The notes under the pieces: generated by a model
What the model saw: only the letters and a program-made list of their open reading frames with translations
The model's database searches: none
Told to the model about the DNA's origin: nothing
In this document: in pieces, positions 1 to 8,713 of the stretch
Numbering within the stretch: the stretch's first letter is position 1
How the letters are laid out: each line of letters starts with the position of its first letter
Program-made: the position numbers and the translations under genes
Assembly: GCA_016711705.1 (NCBI GenBank)
Contig: JADJSK010000003.1
Location: 310,001-374,000 of the forward strand
DNA length: 64,000 nt
Reading direction: 5' to 3'
From: Candidatus Brachybacter algidus
GTDB lineage: Bacteria; Bacteroidota; Bacteroidia; Chitinophagales; Saprospiraceae

Positions 1-1179
1 ATCAGTTGTTAAAATGACCTTCGTTGGAATTTTACATCTTGTGGCGAAAGCCATATTAACTTGACCGGAGTCATTTGGGACAAGGTTGTTAAGGTCGAAG
101 GCGCTCGTTAAGTTTTTTGTTCGATTGCCATTTTGGATTATCTCATCCAACCATATCTGTCCGGCTCCAATCTTGGAAAATTCATGAAGTAAATTTGTTT
201 TATCTACCTCATATCGGTTTACATAGTCGTATTTGTCTGTTTCTATATCAAAGGTGCTTAGACTTTCCTTGACCGGTATTCTTTTGCCGCCCTGATCATT
301 GAATTGAACAAAGAAATATTTCTTATCATCATAAATATTTGATTTTCTGGTCATGCTGCTGTCAGCAAGTTTATTCCAATTGTGCGCACCTGGCGAATAA
401 AAAAGGAAATAGTCATCTTTATCCCAAGTGCCATCATCTGTTCCCACCATTTGAATGGCTATTTCCTGGGCATCATCCGTTCGGATACCACTATTAAGTT
501 CAGGCAAAGGACCAGGTAAAGTACCAAATAACCGAATTTTAGATGGATCAATATTGGAAGTATTTACTCCAAGCGAATTCAATAGATTGTTGTCCACCTT
601 GTAAATCCCTGCTTCAGTAGTGGATAGCTTGTAAGTTGGGACATCTTTAAAGATGGACTTATCAGCATACTTTGGAGGATTATTTCTTGCCTCCAACTGA
701 TCAAATACATTGTAAGTGATCTTTATACTATCCAATAATTGGAAATTTGTCAGAGAGGTCCATTGTCCCGGTAAAAAAGTGACTGTGACAGATTGTTCCC
801 TCCTGCCTTTATTCACAGTAACTATTGGATCAGGATTTCTGATGCCGGCACCACTATATGCTATTGTGATATTTGATTTACTATAAAAGGTTTTGAAATC
901 ACGAATTTCTACATTCTTTCCTAAAGGCAATTCAAATCCTCCGGTCACTAAGGGGATAGATGAACTTTCAGGATTTGATACGTTACTAGGATAATAGAGG
1001 ATATTTTTTGTTTTAAAAGTTTCAACAGCCTTGGCATTAAATTCAGTAAGCACTATAGTCCTTTCAATTGTTTGAGCTTTCAAAGACTGACTTGTCAAAA
1101 GATTTATAAATATAAATGCAAGAAATAAATTTAAAGCAAAACTAATTTTGAAGAATTTATAAAAAGGAGGCTTCAGCAT
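1..1179 (-). CDS. porU: PorU-like type IX secretion sortase, N-terminal part (cut by window edge)
   Basis: The reading frame is open from an ATG at 1179 to base 1 and gives 393 residues; the gene continues beyond the window. It begins with a signal peptide (hydrophobic core about residues 10-32, then SLKAQ). The rest resembles the N-terminal beta-rich region of PorU, the cell-surface cysteine protease/transpeptidase that removes T9SS C-terminal signals and attaches cargo to lipopolysaccharide. Motifs such as YKLSTTEAGIYKVD, GQIWLDEI and VNMAFATRCK fit that family; the caspase-like catalytic domain lies outside the window. Position next to porP/sprF and gldJ matches the porV-porU-gldJ neighbourhood of flavobacteria, known from memory. 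An exact-spacing promoter lies just upstream (1219-1249). Confidence 0.82.
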   Translation of the reverse strand, partial: MLKPPFYKFFKISFALNLFLAFIFINLLTSQSLKAQTIERTIVLTEFNAKAVETFKTKNILYYPSNVSNPESSSIPLVTGGFELPLGKNVEIRDFKTFYSKSNITIAYSGAGIRNPDPIVTVNKGRREQSVTVTFLPGQWTSLTNFQLLDSIKITYNVFDQLEARNNPPKYADKSIFKDVPTYKLSTTEAGIYKVDNNLLNSLGVNTSNIDPSKIRLFGTLPGPLPELNSGIRTDDAQEIAIQMVGTDDGTWDKDDYFLFYSPGAHNWNKLADSSMTRKSNIYDDKKYFFVQFNDQGGKRIPVKESLSTFDIETDKYDYVNRYEVDKTNLLHEFSKIGAGQIWLDEIIQNGNRTKNLTSAFDLNNLVPNDSGQVNMAFATRCKIPTKVILTTD

Positions 1180-1218
1180 AAATAAATATTAATAATGTAT
1201 TTTAAGGGTGTTTCCATG

Positions 1219-1249
1219 CAAAAATGCGACCGGAATTACATTTTACAAA
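1219..1249 (-). promoter_or_regulatory. Bacteroidota-type promoter for porU
   Basis: Read on the minus strand, TTTG (1249-1246) is followed after exactly 19 bases by CATTTTTG (1226-1219), one base off the TAnnTTTG consensus. The porU ATG is 39 bases downstream. The rest of the 1180-1601 gap holds only this and the divergent porP/sprF promoter; nothing else was seen in it. Confidence 0.6.
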
Positions 1250-1551
1250 CGATTAACAAAAGATTTTATTTTTAGTTAGTGAAGTAAAGTTAAAACTTTA
1301 ACATATTCTGGTGACAAAAGGGAAAGAGGATAAAGGGTTTTTGTTTTCATAAGGATTAGATTTTCATTCAAAGGATTTGCTTTTGTCATTTTAAATTAGC
1401 AGTTTTGGATTTTAAAATAATATTCAATAAAATAATATCCTGAGTGCATAAGTTATAGTAAATCTTTTGTCTCAGATTTGACTAGGTGGACCTGCAAGCA
1501 TTATTTTTTTGCGTCAGCATAATTTAATAGTCAACAATTAACATTTTTACT

Positions 1552-1583
1552 TTGCCCATGACTATAAAATTATATTACATTTG
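1552..1583 (+). promoter_or_regulatory. Bacteroidota-type promoter for porP/sprF
   Basis: TTTG at 1552-1555 and TACATTTG at 1576-1583 are separated by 20 bases, close to the TTTG-N19-TAnnTTTG consensus. The -7 element overlaps the upstream in-frame TTG at 1581, which argues that translation starts at the ATG at 1602 instead. Confidence 0.55.
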
Positions 1584-1601
1584 AATTTTAATGTACTATT
1601 T

Positions 1602-2615
1602 ATGACTTATCCTTTCTACAAATATTTCTGCTTCATCCTTACACTGCTTACAAGTGTGGCTGCATATGGACAAGATCCGGTGTTTTCTCAATTCTATGCA
1701 CATCCACTTGAACTTAATCCAGCTCTGGCAGGCAATAGTGGAGGGACCAGGATAGGATTGAATTACAGGAATCAATGGAATGGATTAAGCTCAGATTATA
1801 AAACTTATGCAGTAAGTGCTGACCAATACTTGTTTGGTTACAATAGTGGAATAGGTATTTCTTTGATGGCAGATGAAGCAGGTCAGGGTATATATAGAAC
1901 TATTAACGGTGAATTTTCTTATTCCTACCAAATCGAAATGAAGAATGATACTAAGATCAAAATGGGAGTACAGCTAGGCTTCATTAGTGTTGCATTGGAT
2001 TATGATAAACTTTTATTTATTGATCAGATTGATCCTATCAATGGGGCGACAAGTCCTGGTGGATTGCCCTACCCAACCAATGAAGCTCCGCCTGAATTTA
2101 CCAATAGAACACTTTTAGACCTTGGTTTCGGAGCAGTTATCAATAACGAAAATTTTTACGCAGGACTTGCAATGAAACATCTGAATCGTCCTGATCTTAA
2201 TTTTTATACGACCGAAAGTAATACTAAAAGAGGTCTTCCAATAAGGCTCACTGCCATGGCAGGATACAGAATACCTATAGGCATACAATCCTATGGAAGG
2301 AAATCCAATTATGCCATACTTCCAAACATCCTCTTTGTGAAACAATCTTCTTTAGGTCAGGTCAATTTGGGTGCAATCCTGGAAATGAAATCCTTTAATG
2401 CAGGCTTGTACTATCGGAATGGATTCAAAAATCCTGATGCAATAATCGTTTCAGCGGGTTTTGACACAGGACAATTCAAGTTTGGGTACAGCTATGATGC
2501 AACAGTTTCGGGACTCGGATTTAATACTGGTGGTACTCATGAATTGAGTTTAAGTGTAGTATTTTATCAGGACAATGGTTCCAAATACAGCGACTGCACA
2601 AAGATATTTAGATAA
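1602..2615 (+). CDS. PorP/SprF family type IX secretion outer membrane protein
   Basis: A protein of 337 residues with a signal peptide ending near AAYGQ, followed by the family signature DPVFSQFYAHPLELNPALAG. PorP/SprF proteins are beta-barrels of the Bacteroidota outer membrane that anchor or assist secretion of particular T9SS cargo; SprF serves the SprB adhesin. Alternating glycine/aromatic strands continue to the C-terminus, as in the family, and length is usual. The in-frame TTG at 1581 overlaps the -7 promoter box, so the ATG at 1602 was chosen. It lies between porU and gldJ. A giant gliding-type protein at the far end of this window is a possible client, but that is inference. Confidence 0.85.
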   Translation: MTYPFYKYFCFILTLLTSVAAYGQDPVFSQFYAHPLELNPALAGNSGGTRIGLNYRNQWNGLSSDYKTYAVSADQYLFGYNSGIGISLMADEAGQGIYRTINGEFSYSYQIEMKNDTKIKMGVQLGFISVALDYDKLLFIDQIDPINGATSPGGLPYPTNEAPPEFTNRTLLDLGFGAVINNENFYAGLAMKHLNRPDLNFYTTESNTKRGLPIRLTAMAGYRIPIGIQSYGRKSNYAILPNILFVKQSSLGQVNLGAILEMKSFNAGLYYRNGFKNPDAIIVSAGFDTGQFKFGYSYDATVSGLGFNTGGTHELSLSVVFYQDNGSKYSDCTKIFR

Positions 2616-2684
2616 ATATGCATTTATACAAAACTTAATATCATAAAAGGTCAGAAAATACGTTTAAAAAAGTGTCAACAAAAT

Positions 2685-2714
2685 TTTGCACAGAATTATT
2701 AAGTTGTATCTTTG
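2685..2714 (+). promoter_or_regulatory. Bacteroidota-type promoter for gldJ
   Basis: TTTG at 2685-2688 and TATCTTTG at 2707-2714 with an 18-base spacer fit the Bacteroidota sigma-factor consensus. It implies an untranslated leader of roughly 125 bases before the gldJ ATG; no structure was recognised in the leader. Confidence 0.55.
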
Positions 2715-2845
2715 ACCTTCTTAACCGAAAAATATTAGAATTATCAGCAGATAGAACTAAAATTGAATCGTTGAAAGCTAATAATAGCAAAGACTTTTTA
2801 AAATTGGAAATGTGCTTCTGACCTTTTAAACAGATAAATTAACAA

Positions 2846-4345
2846 ATGAATCAGGCATTCAAAATTTTTGTACTTTTAGTATCTACCATGTTTATGTTCG
2901 CTTCTTGTAAAAAGAAACAAGAACGATCAGGCTCTACAGGATGGGTTTACAACGACCAGAAATGGGGTGGTTTTTCAAAATCAGATGCTAAAGATCAGGA
3001 AACTGGTCCCAATCTGGTACTTGTAGAAGGTGGAACTTTTACAATGGGAACGACTCAGGAAGACGTCACTTATGAATGGAACAATGTTCCGAGAAGGGTA
3101 ACTGTTTCTTCGTTTTATATGGATGAAACTGAAGTAGCTAATATCGATTACAGAGAATATGTTTTCTGGACTAAGAGAGTATTCGGTGCCAACTATCCGC
3201 AAGTTTGGAGAAATTCACTTCCTGATACATTATGCTGGAGAGAGGAATTGGCTGCTAATGAGCCTTACGTAGAGACTTATTTTAGATTCCCTTCTTATGA
3301 TGATTATCCAGTAGTGGGTGTGTCTTGGATTCAGGCAAATGAATATTGCAAGTGGAGATCTGATCGTGTGAATGAAATGTTGTTGATAGAGAAAGGAATT
3401 TTAAATCCCAATCCTGAACAAAAGGATGGCGATAACTTCAATACTCAGGCTTATCTATATGGTCAGTATGAAGGAAGCGTAAAGAAAAATCTTAAGGATG
3501 CTTCTACAGGAGGAGAGAAAAAAGTAACTTATGAAGATGGCATTTTACTACCTGCTTACAGACTGCCTACAGAAGCTGAATGGGAGTATGCAGCACTTGC
3601 ACTTCAAGGTAATATGTTGTCTGCCAAAGATGAGATCGTAACTGATAGGAAAATCCTTCCTTGGAATGGTGATTCACCAAGATATCAGAAAAGAAATAAA
3701 TACATGGGTAACATGCTTGCCAACTTTAAGCTTGCTGGTGGTGACTACATGGGTGTCGCGGGTAACTTGAATGACAATGCCCCTATTCCTTCACCTGTAA
3801 GGGCTTATTATCCTAACGATTTCGGTTTATATAATATGGCTGGAAATGTTAGTGAGTGGGTAGCTGACGTATATCGTCCAACCAACTCAACTACATTGAG
3901 AGATGTTGACAATCAGGATCTTAACCCATTCAGGGGTAATGAATTCAAAGAAATGGTGGTAGGTGATGACGGTCTTCCAGTTGAAAAAGACAGTATGGGT
4001 CGTTTAAAATTTGCTTTGATGAAAGATTCTTTGATCGCCGGAAGAGAGAATTTTAAAAAGGCAGATGTAAGAAACTACCTGGATGGTGATAGTGCTGTAG
4101 ACGGATTTTATGACTATGGTGTTACATCTCTGATCTCAGACAAAGCAAGAGTGGTGAAAGGTGGTTCTTGGGCAGACAGATTATTTTGGTTGTCTCCTGG
4201 AGCAAGAAAGTTCAAAGATGAAGATAAAGCTGACAGAATGATCGGGTTTAGATGCGCTATGACTAGAATGGGTAGTTCAGCTGGAAATGATTCAGATGGC
4301 GGAAATTACTTTGGTAAGCAAAAGAAAAGCAAAAGAAAATATTAA
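2846..4345 (+). CDS. gldJ: GldJ-like gliding motility / type IX secretion lipoprotein (FGE-sulfatase fold)
   Basis: A lipoprotein of 499 residues: the signal peptide ends in the lipobox FASC (Cys21). It is followed by the formylglycine-generating-enzyme-like fold shared by GldJ and GldK: LVLVEGGTFTMGTTQED near residue 56, FYMDETEVANIDYREYV near 91, YPVVGVSWIQANEYCKWR near 153, RLPTEAEWEYAAL near 238, YNMAGNVSEWVADVY near 330, VVKGGSWADR near 435 and IGFRCAM near 472. GldJ stabilises other gliding/T9SS proteins and works with the GldK ring in the outer membrane. GldJ rather than GldK is chosen because porU lies just upstream, murF follows, and no gldLMN genes are present. The C-terminal tail is Gly/Lys-rich. 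Confidence 0.85.
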   Translation: MNQAFKIFVLLVSTMFMFASCKKKQERSGSTGWVYNDQKWGGFSKSDAKDQETGPNLVLVEGGTFTMGTTQEDVTYEWNNVPRRVTVSSFYMDETEVANIDYREYVFWTKRVFGANYPQVWRNSLPDTLCWREELAANEPYVETYFRFPSYDDYPVVGVSWIQANEYCKWRSDRVNEMLLIEKGILNPNPEQKDGDNFNTQAYLYGQYEGSVKKNLKDASTGGEKKVTYEDGILLPAYRLPTEAEWEYAALALQGNMLSAKDEIVTDRKILPWNGDSPRYQKRNKYMGNMLANFKLAGGDYMGVAGNLNDNAPIPSPVRAYYPNDFGLYNMAGNVSEWVADVYRPTNSTTLRDVDNQDLNPFRGNEFKEMVVGDDGLPVEKDSMGRLKFALMKDSLIAGRENFKKADVRNYLDGDSAVDGFYDYGVTSLISDKARVVKGGSWADRLFWLSPGARKFKDEDKADRMIGFRCAMTRMGSSAGNDSDGGNYFGKQKKSKRKY

Positions 4346-4366
4346 TTATAATATTTCAAAATATAA

Positions 4367-4400
4367 AATCCTCACAATTAACTTTGTGGGGATTTTTTTT
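4367..4400 (+). terminator. Rho-independent terminator after gldJ
   Basis: An 11-bp stem (AATCCTCACAA pairing with TTGTGGGGATT, one G-U pair) with a short loop and a run of eight T. It separates gldJ from murF, although only 14 bases remain before the murF start. Confidence 0.75.
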
Positions 4401-4414
4401 AATATGACTAACAG

Positions 4415-5689
4415 GTGAATTCATTACTCGATTTATTTATAAAGCATCCTTCTGTCACTATCGACAGCAGAAATATTAATGAAGGGCAGATATTTTTTGC
4501 AATTAAAGGCGATAATTTTGATGGCCATGATTTCATTTCAAATGCATTTGAACTGGGAGCATCATACTGTGTTGCATCAGATCTAAAATATAAAGACTAT
4601 CCTTCTGTAATAATAGTTGAGGATACCTTGAAGGCACTTCAGGATTTGGCGCGAGCGTATAGAAAAACTTTTGATATTCCTTTTTTCGGAATCACTGGGT
4701 CCAATGGAAAGACCACAACCAAAGAGTTATTGGCAAGGGTAATGGCTACGCGTTTCAAAACGCATATGACCAAGGGTAATTTTAATAATCATTTAGGTGT
4801 TCCATTGACGATCTTAGCTATGCCTAACGATACTGAATTTGCAATCATTGAGATGGGGGCAAATCATATCGGTGAGATCAGGGAGTTGTGTGAAATTTGC
4901 TTGCCTACTCATGGTTTAATTACAAATATTGGTTTGGCCCACCTCGAAGGTTTCGGAAGTGCTGAAGGTGTTAAAATAGGCAAGTCTGAGCTGATGGATC
5001 ATCTTTCGAATCAGGGTGGGGTCCAGTTCATTAACTTAAGGGAAGAAAGTTTAAGGTTCTTATCTAAATCCACTGAGAATCAAATTTTATTTGGCAATGA
5101 AAATAATGAGTCTTTAATTCTTCATGATGATCAGGATAATTTAAATCTTGGATTTATTTATAAAGATAAGTTGTATGAAACCCAATTATTCGGAGCGCAT
5201 AATTTTAATAACATTTTGTCTGCCTTTGAAGTTGGAAAGTATTTCGGGTGTGATATTTCTGAAATGATTGAAGCTATTGTTCAATATCAACCTACCAATA
5301 ACAGGTCTCAGAAATATCAATTAGGGGATCTCACCATTCTTCTTGACGCATACAATGCCAATCCTACTTCTGTGCATCATGCCATTCAAAACTTTGGTAC
5401 ACTTGTTGCTGAAAGAAAGTCTGTCATATTAGGTGACATGCTGGAGCTGGGTGAAGCATCTTCAGATTTCCACAGGAAGGTTTTGGCTGATTTGGCTTCA
5501 TTATCCGGGTTGAACAAAGTAATTTTAGTAGGGGCTGCTTTTTACCAACTTAGATATGAATTTCCTAAATATAATTTTTATGAGACAACCATCGATGCTT
5601 CACATCATTTAGATTGGAAAGATTTTAATGGAGATACTTTGCTAATAAAAGGTTCAAGAGGGTTAAAACTAGAGAGTTTGCTCCCGTAG
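4415..5689 (+). CDS. murF: UDP-N-acetylmuramoyl-tripeptide--D-alanyl-D-alanine ligase
   Basis: A Mur ligase of 424 residues that adds D-Ala-D-Ala to the UDP-MurNAc tripeptide, the last cytoplasmic step of peptidoglycan precursor synthesis. Seen: N-terminal DSRNINEGQIFFAIKG (UDP-binding domain), the ATP loop GITGSNGKTTTKELL at about 92-106, EMGANHIGEI, GLITNIGLAHLEGFG, and the C-terminal substrate domain with DAYNANPTS and LGDMLELG. Start is a GTG at 4415: the nearby ATG at 4404 is in another frame and stops at once. Placement after gldJ is shared with flavobacteria (from memory). The 3' end overlaps the convergent gene by 21 bases. Confidence 0.93.
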   Translation: MNSLLDLFIKHPSVTIDSRNINEGQIFFAIKGDNFDGHDFISNAFELGASYCVASDLKYKDYPSVIIVEDTLKALQDLARAYRKTFDIPFFGITGSNGKTTTKELLARVMATRFKTHMTKGNFNNHLGVPLTILAMPNDTEFAIIEMGANHIGEIRELCEICLPTHGLITNIGLAHLEGFGSAEGVKIGKSELMDHLSNQGGVQFINLREESLRFLSKSTENQILFGNENNESLILHDDQDNLNLGFIYKDKLYETQLFGAHNFNNILSAFEVGKYFGCDISEMIEAIVQYQPTNNRSQKYQLGDLTILLDAYNANPTSVHHAIQNFGTLVAERKSVILGDMLELGEASSDFHRKVLADLASLSGLNKVILVGAAFYQLRYEFPKYNFYETTIDASHHLDWKDFNGDTLLIKGSRGLKLESLLP

Positions 5690-6730
5690 TTCATCAAGCC
5701 ATGAGAATATGTCCTCCAACCTGGGAGACAATTCACCTTTGCCGCTATATATATAATCATTGTAAGTACAAGGTACTTTGCTAAGATGTTTGAGTTCTTC
5801 AGGAAGTGGGTAAGGATAATTTGCAAACCATTCCATTGAAATTTCATCTTTTGTAAAATTTACGTTGTGATAAGGTAGGCATTCATCAATGATAAAGGTA
5901 GTCTCCTGAACTGTGCCATGTGTGTTGCCGGATTTATTGACACCCGATATGTAATAATAGATGAACTGGGCGATGGTATCTACGGACACCTCATCTATTC
6001 CTTCATTTTGCTTTGAAAAACCTGTCAGAATAGTCATCTTGGTGTTTTCACTACTACCAATCGATCGAGCTATTTGATTGAAACTTTCTGATGTAAAGCC
6101 GCTCACACCTAGTTCTAGCTTAGAGGGAAGATCAGATTGTTTAACTATAGACAGATCTACTACTACACAATTTGAATACTGTATTGGTTTTTGAATTACT
6201 TCTATCTGTTGGAGCAGATTTCCAAGACGATAGTTATCAAAGGAGGACTTGGGAATCTTTGCATTTTCACTAAGATGCTGTTGGTGACCGCTCACTCCTA
6301 GATTAAGTATAGTTCGGAATGACTTCTCAATAAAATTTGAAAATTCTCTTTGTAATTCGGATAAAGAGTTGTGAAATATTTGGATATTGGCATAAAAATT
6401 AGATAAATCAGCGGCCTGGAAGAAATATTTTAAGTCAGAAATATGATTTTGTAAAATAAATACTTTACATTTGCTTTCAGATAATATTTCATTGAGCAGC
6501 TGAAATGTGTTGGCATCATCCTCAAGTGTGCCTGGTTGTATTAAGTGAATATTAAATTCCTCGAAATTAAATTTATTTAATCTTTTCGCAAACTTTTCGA
6601 TATTTTTTACTTCAAAAGAAACGATAAGGACGTTTTTGGGGTTAGTAATTAAGTCTGAGATTGATTTAGCATTTATTTTATTTGCCTTTTCTATCAAAAT
6701 GGAAGGCTTAAAATTAAATTTTTCAAACAT
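5669..6730 (-). CDS. Degenerate ureohydrolase (arginase/formiminoglutamase fold)-like protein
   Basis: A cytoplasmic protein of 353 residues with no signal peptide. The overall plan resembles the arginase/agmatinase/formimidoylglutamase family in its Bacteroidota form: an internal LGVSGHQQHL segment (near 149), VVVDLSIVKQSDLP (near 199) in the place of the usual SxDxDxxDP motif, then GVSGFTSESFNQIAR and a helix with DEVSVDTIAQFIYYY. The metal-binding Asp/His clusters of active ureohydrolases (GGDHS, DAHxD) are not visible, so it may be a non-catalytic member. It converges on murF with overlapping 3' ends. On the minus strand TATGTTTG (6759-6752) is a likely -7 promoter box. The family assignment is from memory and moderate. 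Confidence 0.55.
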   Translation of the reverse strand: MFEKFNFKPSILIEKANKINAKSISDLITNPKNVLIVSFEVKNIEKFAKRLNKFNFEEFNIHLIQPGTLEDDANTFQLLNEILSESKCKVFILQNHISDLKYFFQAADLSNFYANIQIFHNSLSELQREFSNFIEKSFRTILNLGVSGHQQHLSENAKIPKSSFDNYRLGNLLQQIEVIQKPIQYSNCVVVDLSIVKQSDLPSKLELGVSGFTSESFNQIARSIGSSENTKMTILTGFSKQNEGIDEVSVDTIAQFIYYYISGVNKSGNTHGTVQETTFIIDECLPYHNVNFTKDEISMEWFANYPYPLPEELKHLSKVPCTYNDYIYSGKGELSPRLEDIFSWLDELREQTL

Positions 6731-6775
6731 TTTTAATTAATTTATATACTGCAAACATATTAAAATTCGTAAAAC

Positions 6776-6806
6776 TTTTTTTCTTTGAAAATTAATAATA
6801 CTTTTG
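6776..6806 (+). promoter_or_regulatory. Likely promoter of the OmpA-family gene
   Basis: TACTTTTG at 6799-6806 is a full match to the TAnnTTTG -7 box; 19 bases upstream the -33 position reads TTTT rather than TTTG. The coding start is about 60 bases further on, behind a run of AT repeats. Confidence 0.45.
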
Positions 6807-6868
6807 CCTTTCAAATTCGTATTTTCTAATTCGTATAAATATATATATATAATATAAAATAAATCCCT

Positions 6869-8602
6869 ATGACTAAAAGAATTTATTTATTCCTGTTCAC
6901 AGTTGTGTTGATGTCCACTTTCAATAAAGTGAATGCACAAAGTGAATCATTCAAGTCGCCGGTAATAACTGACGAAATGACCGTTAATCCAGATCAGAAC
7001 AAAGAATGGAGAGCAGGTCAAAGTAAATATTCAGCTAAGCCTAAAAATATGTGGGAAATCGGCCTTCACGCAGGTAGATTTGGCATTAGTGGTGATGTAC
7101 CAACTAAAGCACTTCCAGGATGGGGCGCAGGTATCCATATCCGCAAAGCAATTACTTATGCTTTGTCAGTAAGAGTTGATGGTTTTTATTCAACTTCGAA
7201 AGGATTTGATGACAGATATACACCGGGAGATATTATTGCTCAGGAACAACTACCAAATACTGGTTCAGTAACCAATGGTATGTACAGAAACTACAAGAAT
7301 ACTACCATTGGTGGCTCTCTTGAAGGTATTGTCAATATCGGTAATTTGTTATTTCATAAAGAACGTAACAAATGGAATCTATACGCAGGCCTTGGTATAG
7401 GTGTACTTTCTATTGACACTAAAGTGAACAACCAAAAAGGTGGTGCAATTATCAACTGGGAGTCATTGAATTTGAATGCAGATGATAAATATGCAGACAA
7501 TGTTCAAAAAATTAAGGATGCAATGGATGATGATTATGAGACAGCTGTCGAAAACGAAAGAGGTGTTGGTGGATTTGCTGATAATGGAAAGATCGCAGTT
7601 CAAGTTCCTATTTCTATAGGAATCTCAAGAAAAATCAACAAAAGACTTAATATCGGTATCGAACATAAATTTATATGGGCTGATTATGATTCTTGGGACG
7701 GTTTTGTATACAGATCAGCACAAGATCAATCAAATGATAGTGACAAGGGTCAATATACTTCAGTAAGATTAGGTATCAATGTTGGTAGCTTTGACAAACG
7801 TACTGAACCACTTTATTGGTTGAATCCGTTAGATGGTGCTCTTAATGATGTTGCTGAACTTAAGCAAAGACCAAAATTTGACCTTACTGATACTGATGGT
7901 GACGGTGTGATCGATATGATCGATCAGGAGAAAGAATCTCCATCTGGAGCGGCTGTAGATACAAGAGGTATTACTTTGGATAGTGATACAGACGGTATTG
8001 CTGATTACAAAGATGATGAGCCTTACTCTCCTCCTGGATACGAAGTTGACACTAGAGGTGTTGCAGTTATACCTGACAAACCGGTTACTGAGTCAAGATT
8101 AAATGAAGTATTGAAAAATGCTAAAAATGACTGGTGGTTGCCTATGATACATTTCGATTTGGATAAATATTATGTTAAACCAGAATTCTATCCTCAACTG
8201 AAATCAGTTGCTGAAGTAATGATGTCTCATCCTGATATGAAGATCGTTGCTACAGGTTTTACTGATACACGTCTAGGAGCTGATTATAATACAGTATTGT
8301 CATTTAACAGAGCTAAGGCTGCAGTTGATTACCTTGTAGGTACTTACAATATTCCAAGAGAAAGATTTGTTATCAACTATAATGGAATGGACGAGCCTAT
8401 CATACCTAATCTTCCTACTTCACACAATATCACGAAGCAGAAAGAAATGCAACAATACATCAACCGTAGAGTTGAGTTTAGAGTAGCAACTCCTGAAGAT
8501 AAAGATCAAGATGCTCCCTCTGGACCGAATGCAGGACAAAACACTCCTGGTTCTTCTAGAAAAGGTGCCAAATATTCAGGTAATTCTAATTCAGGATATT
8601 AA
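6869..8602 (+). CDS. OmpA-family outer membrane protein with calcium-binding-type repeats
   Basis: 577 residues. A signal peptide ends around KVNAQ. Residues about 60-310 form a predicted beta-barrel (alternating strands, IGLHAGRFGISGDVP, aromatic-rich turns). A short thrombospondin type 3-like linker follows (DTDGDGVIDMID and DSDTDGIADYKDDEP, about 345-385). The C-terminal OmpA domain binds peptidoglycan (PMIHFDLDKYYVKPEF, TGFTDTRLGADYNTVLSFNR, NRRVEFRVA, about 425-545), and the tail is Ser/Gly-rich. Such proteins tie the outer membrane to the cell wall and are often very abundant; the strong promoter-like box and the good terminator agree with high expression. Confidence 0.88.
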   Translation: MTKRIYLFLFTVVLMSTFNKVNAQSESFKSPVITDEMTVNPDQNKEWRAGQSKYSAKPKNMWEIGLHAGRFGISGDVPTKALPGWGAGIHIRKAITYALSVRVDGFYSTSKGFDDRYTPGDIIAQEQLPNTGSVTNGMYRNYKNTTIGGSLEGIVNIGNLLFHKERNKWNLYAGLGIGVLSIDTKVNNQKGGAIINWESLNLNADDKYADNVQKIKDAMDDDYETAVENERGVGGFADNGKIAVQVPISIGISRKINKRLNIGIEHKFIWADYDSWDGFVYRSAQDQSNDSDKGQYTSVRLGINVGSFDKRTEPLYWLNPLDGALNDVAELKQRPKFDLTDTDGDGVIDMIDQEKESPSGAAVDTRGITLDSDTDGIADYKDDEPYSPPGYEVDTRGVAVIPDKPVTESRLNEVLKNAKNDWWLPMIHFDLDKYYVKPEFYPQLKSVAEVMMSHPDMKIVATGFTDTRLGADYNTVLSFNRAKAAVDYLVGTYNIPRERFVINYNGMDEPIIPNLPTSHNITKQKEMQQYINRRVEFRVATPEDKDQDAPSGPNAGQNTPGSSRKGAKYSGNSNSGY

Positions 8603-8625
8603 TCTGAATCAGATTATGATACAAT

Positions 8626-8654
8626 AAAAAGGGAGTCTCATGGCTCCCTTTTTT
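8626..8654 (+). terminator. Rho-independent terminator after the OmpA-family gene
   Basis: Stem AAAAGGGAG pairing with CTCCCTTTT across an 8-base loop, ending in a T run. The A-rich 5' arm could let it act in both directions. Confidence 0.85.
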
Positions 8655-8669
8655 ATTTAAACTACACCC

Positions 8670-8700
8670 TTTGTTTAATTTGATTTTACGCTTATATTTG
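8670..8700 (+). promoter_or_regulatory. Consensus Bacteroidota promoter for pgk
   Basis: TTTG (8670-8673), exactly 19 bases, then TATATTTG (8693-8700): a perfect TTTG-N19-TAnnTTTG match 13 bases before the pgk ATG. It is the clearest promoter in the window. Confidence 0.8.
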
Positions 8701-8713
8701 AAAAAAAATAAAA

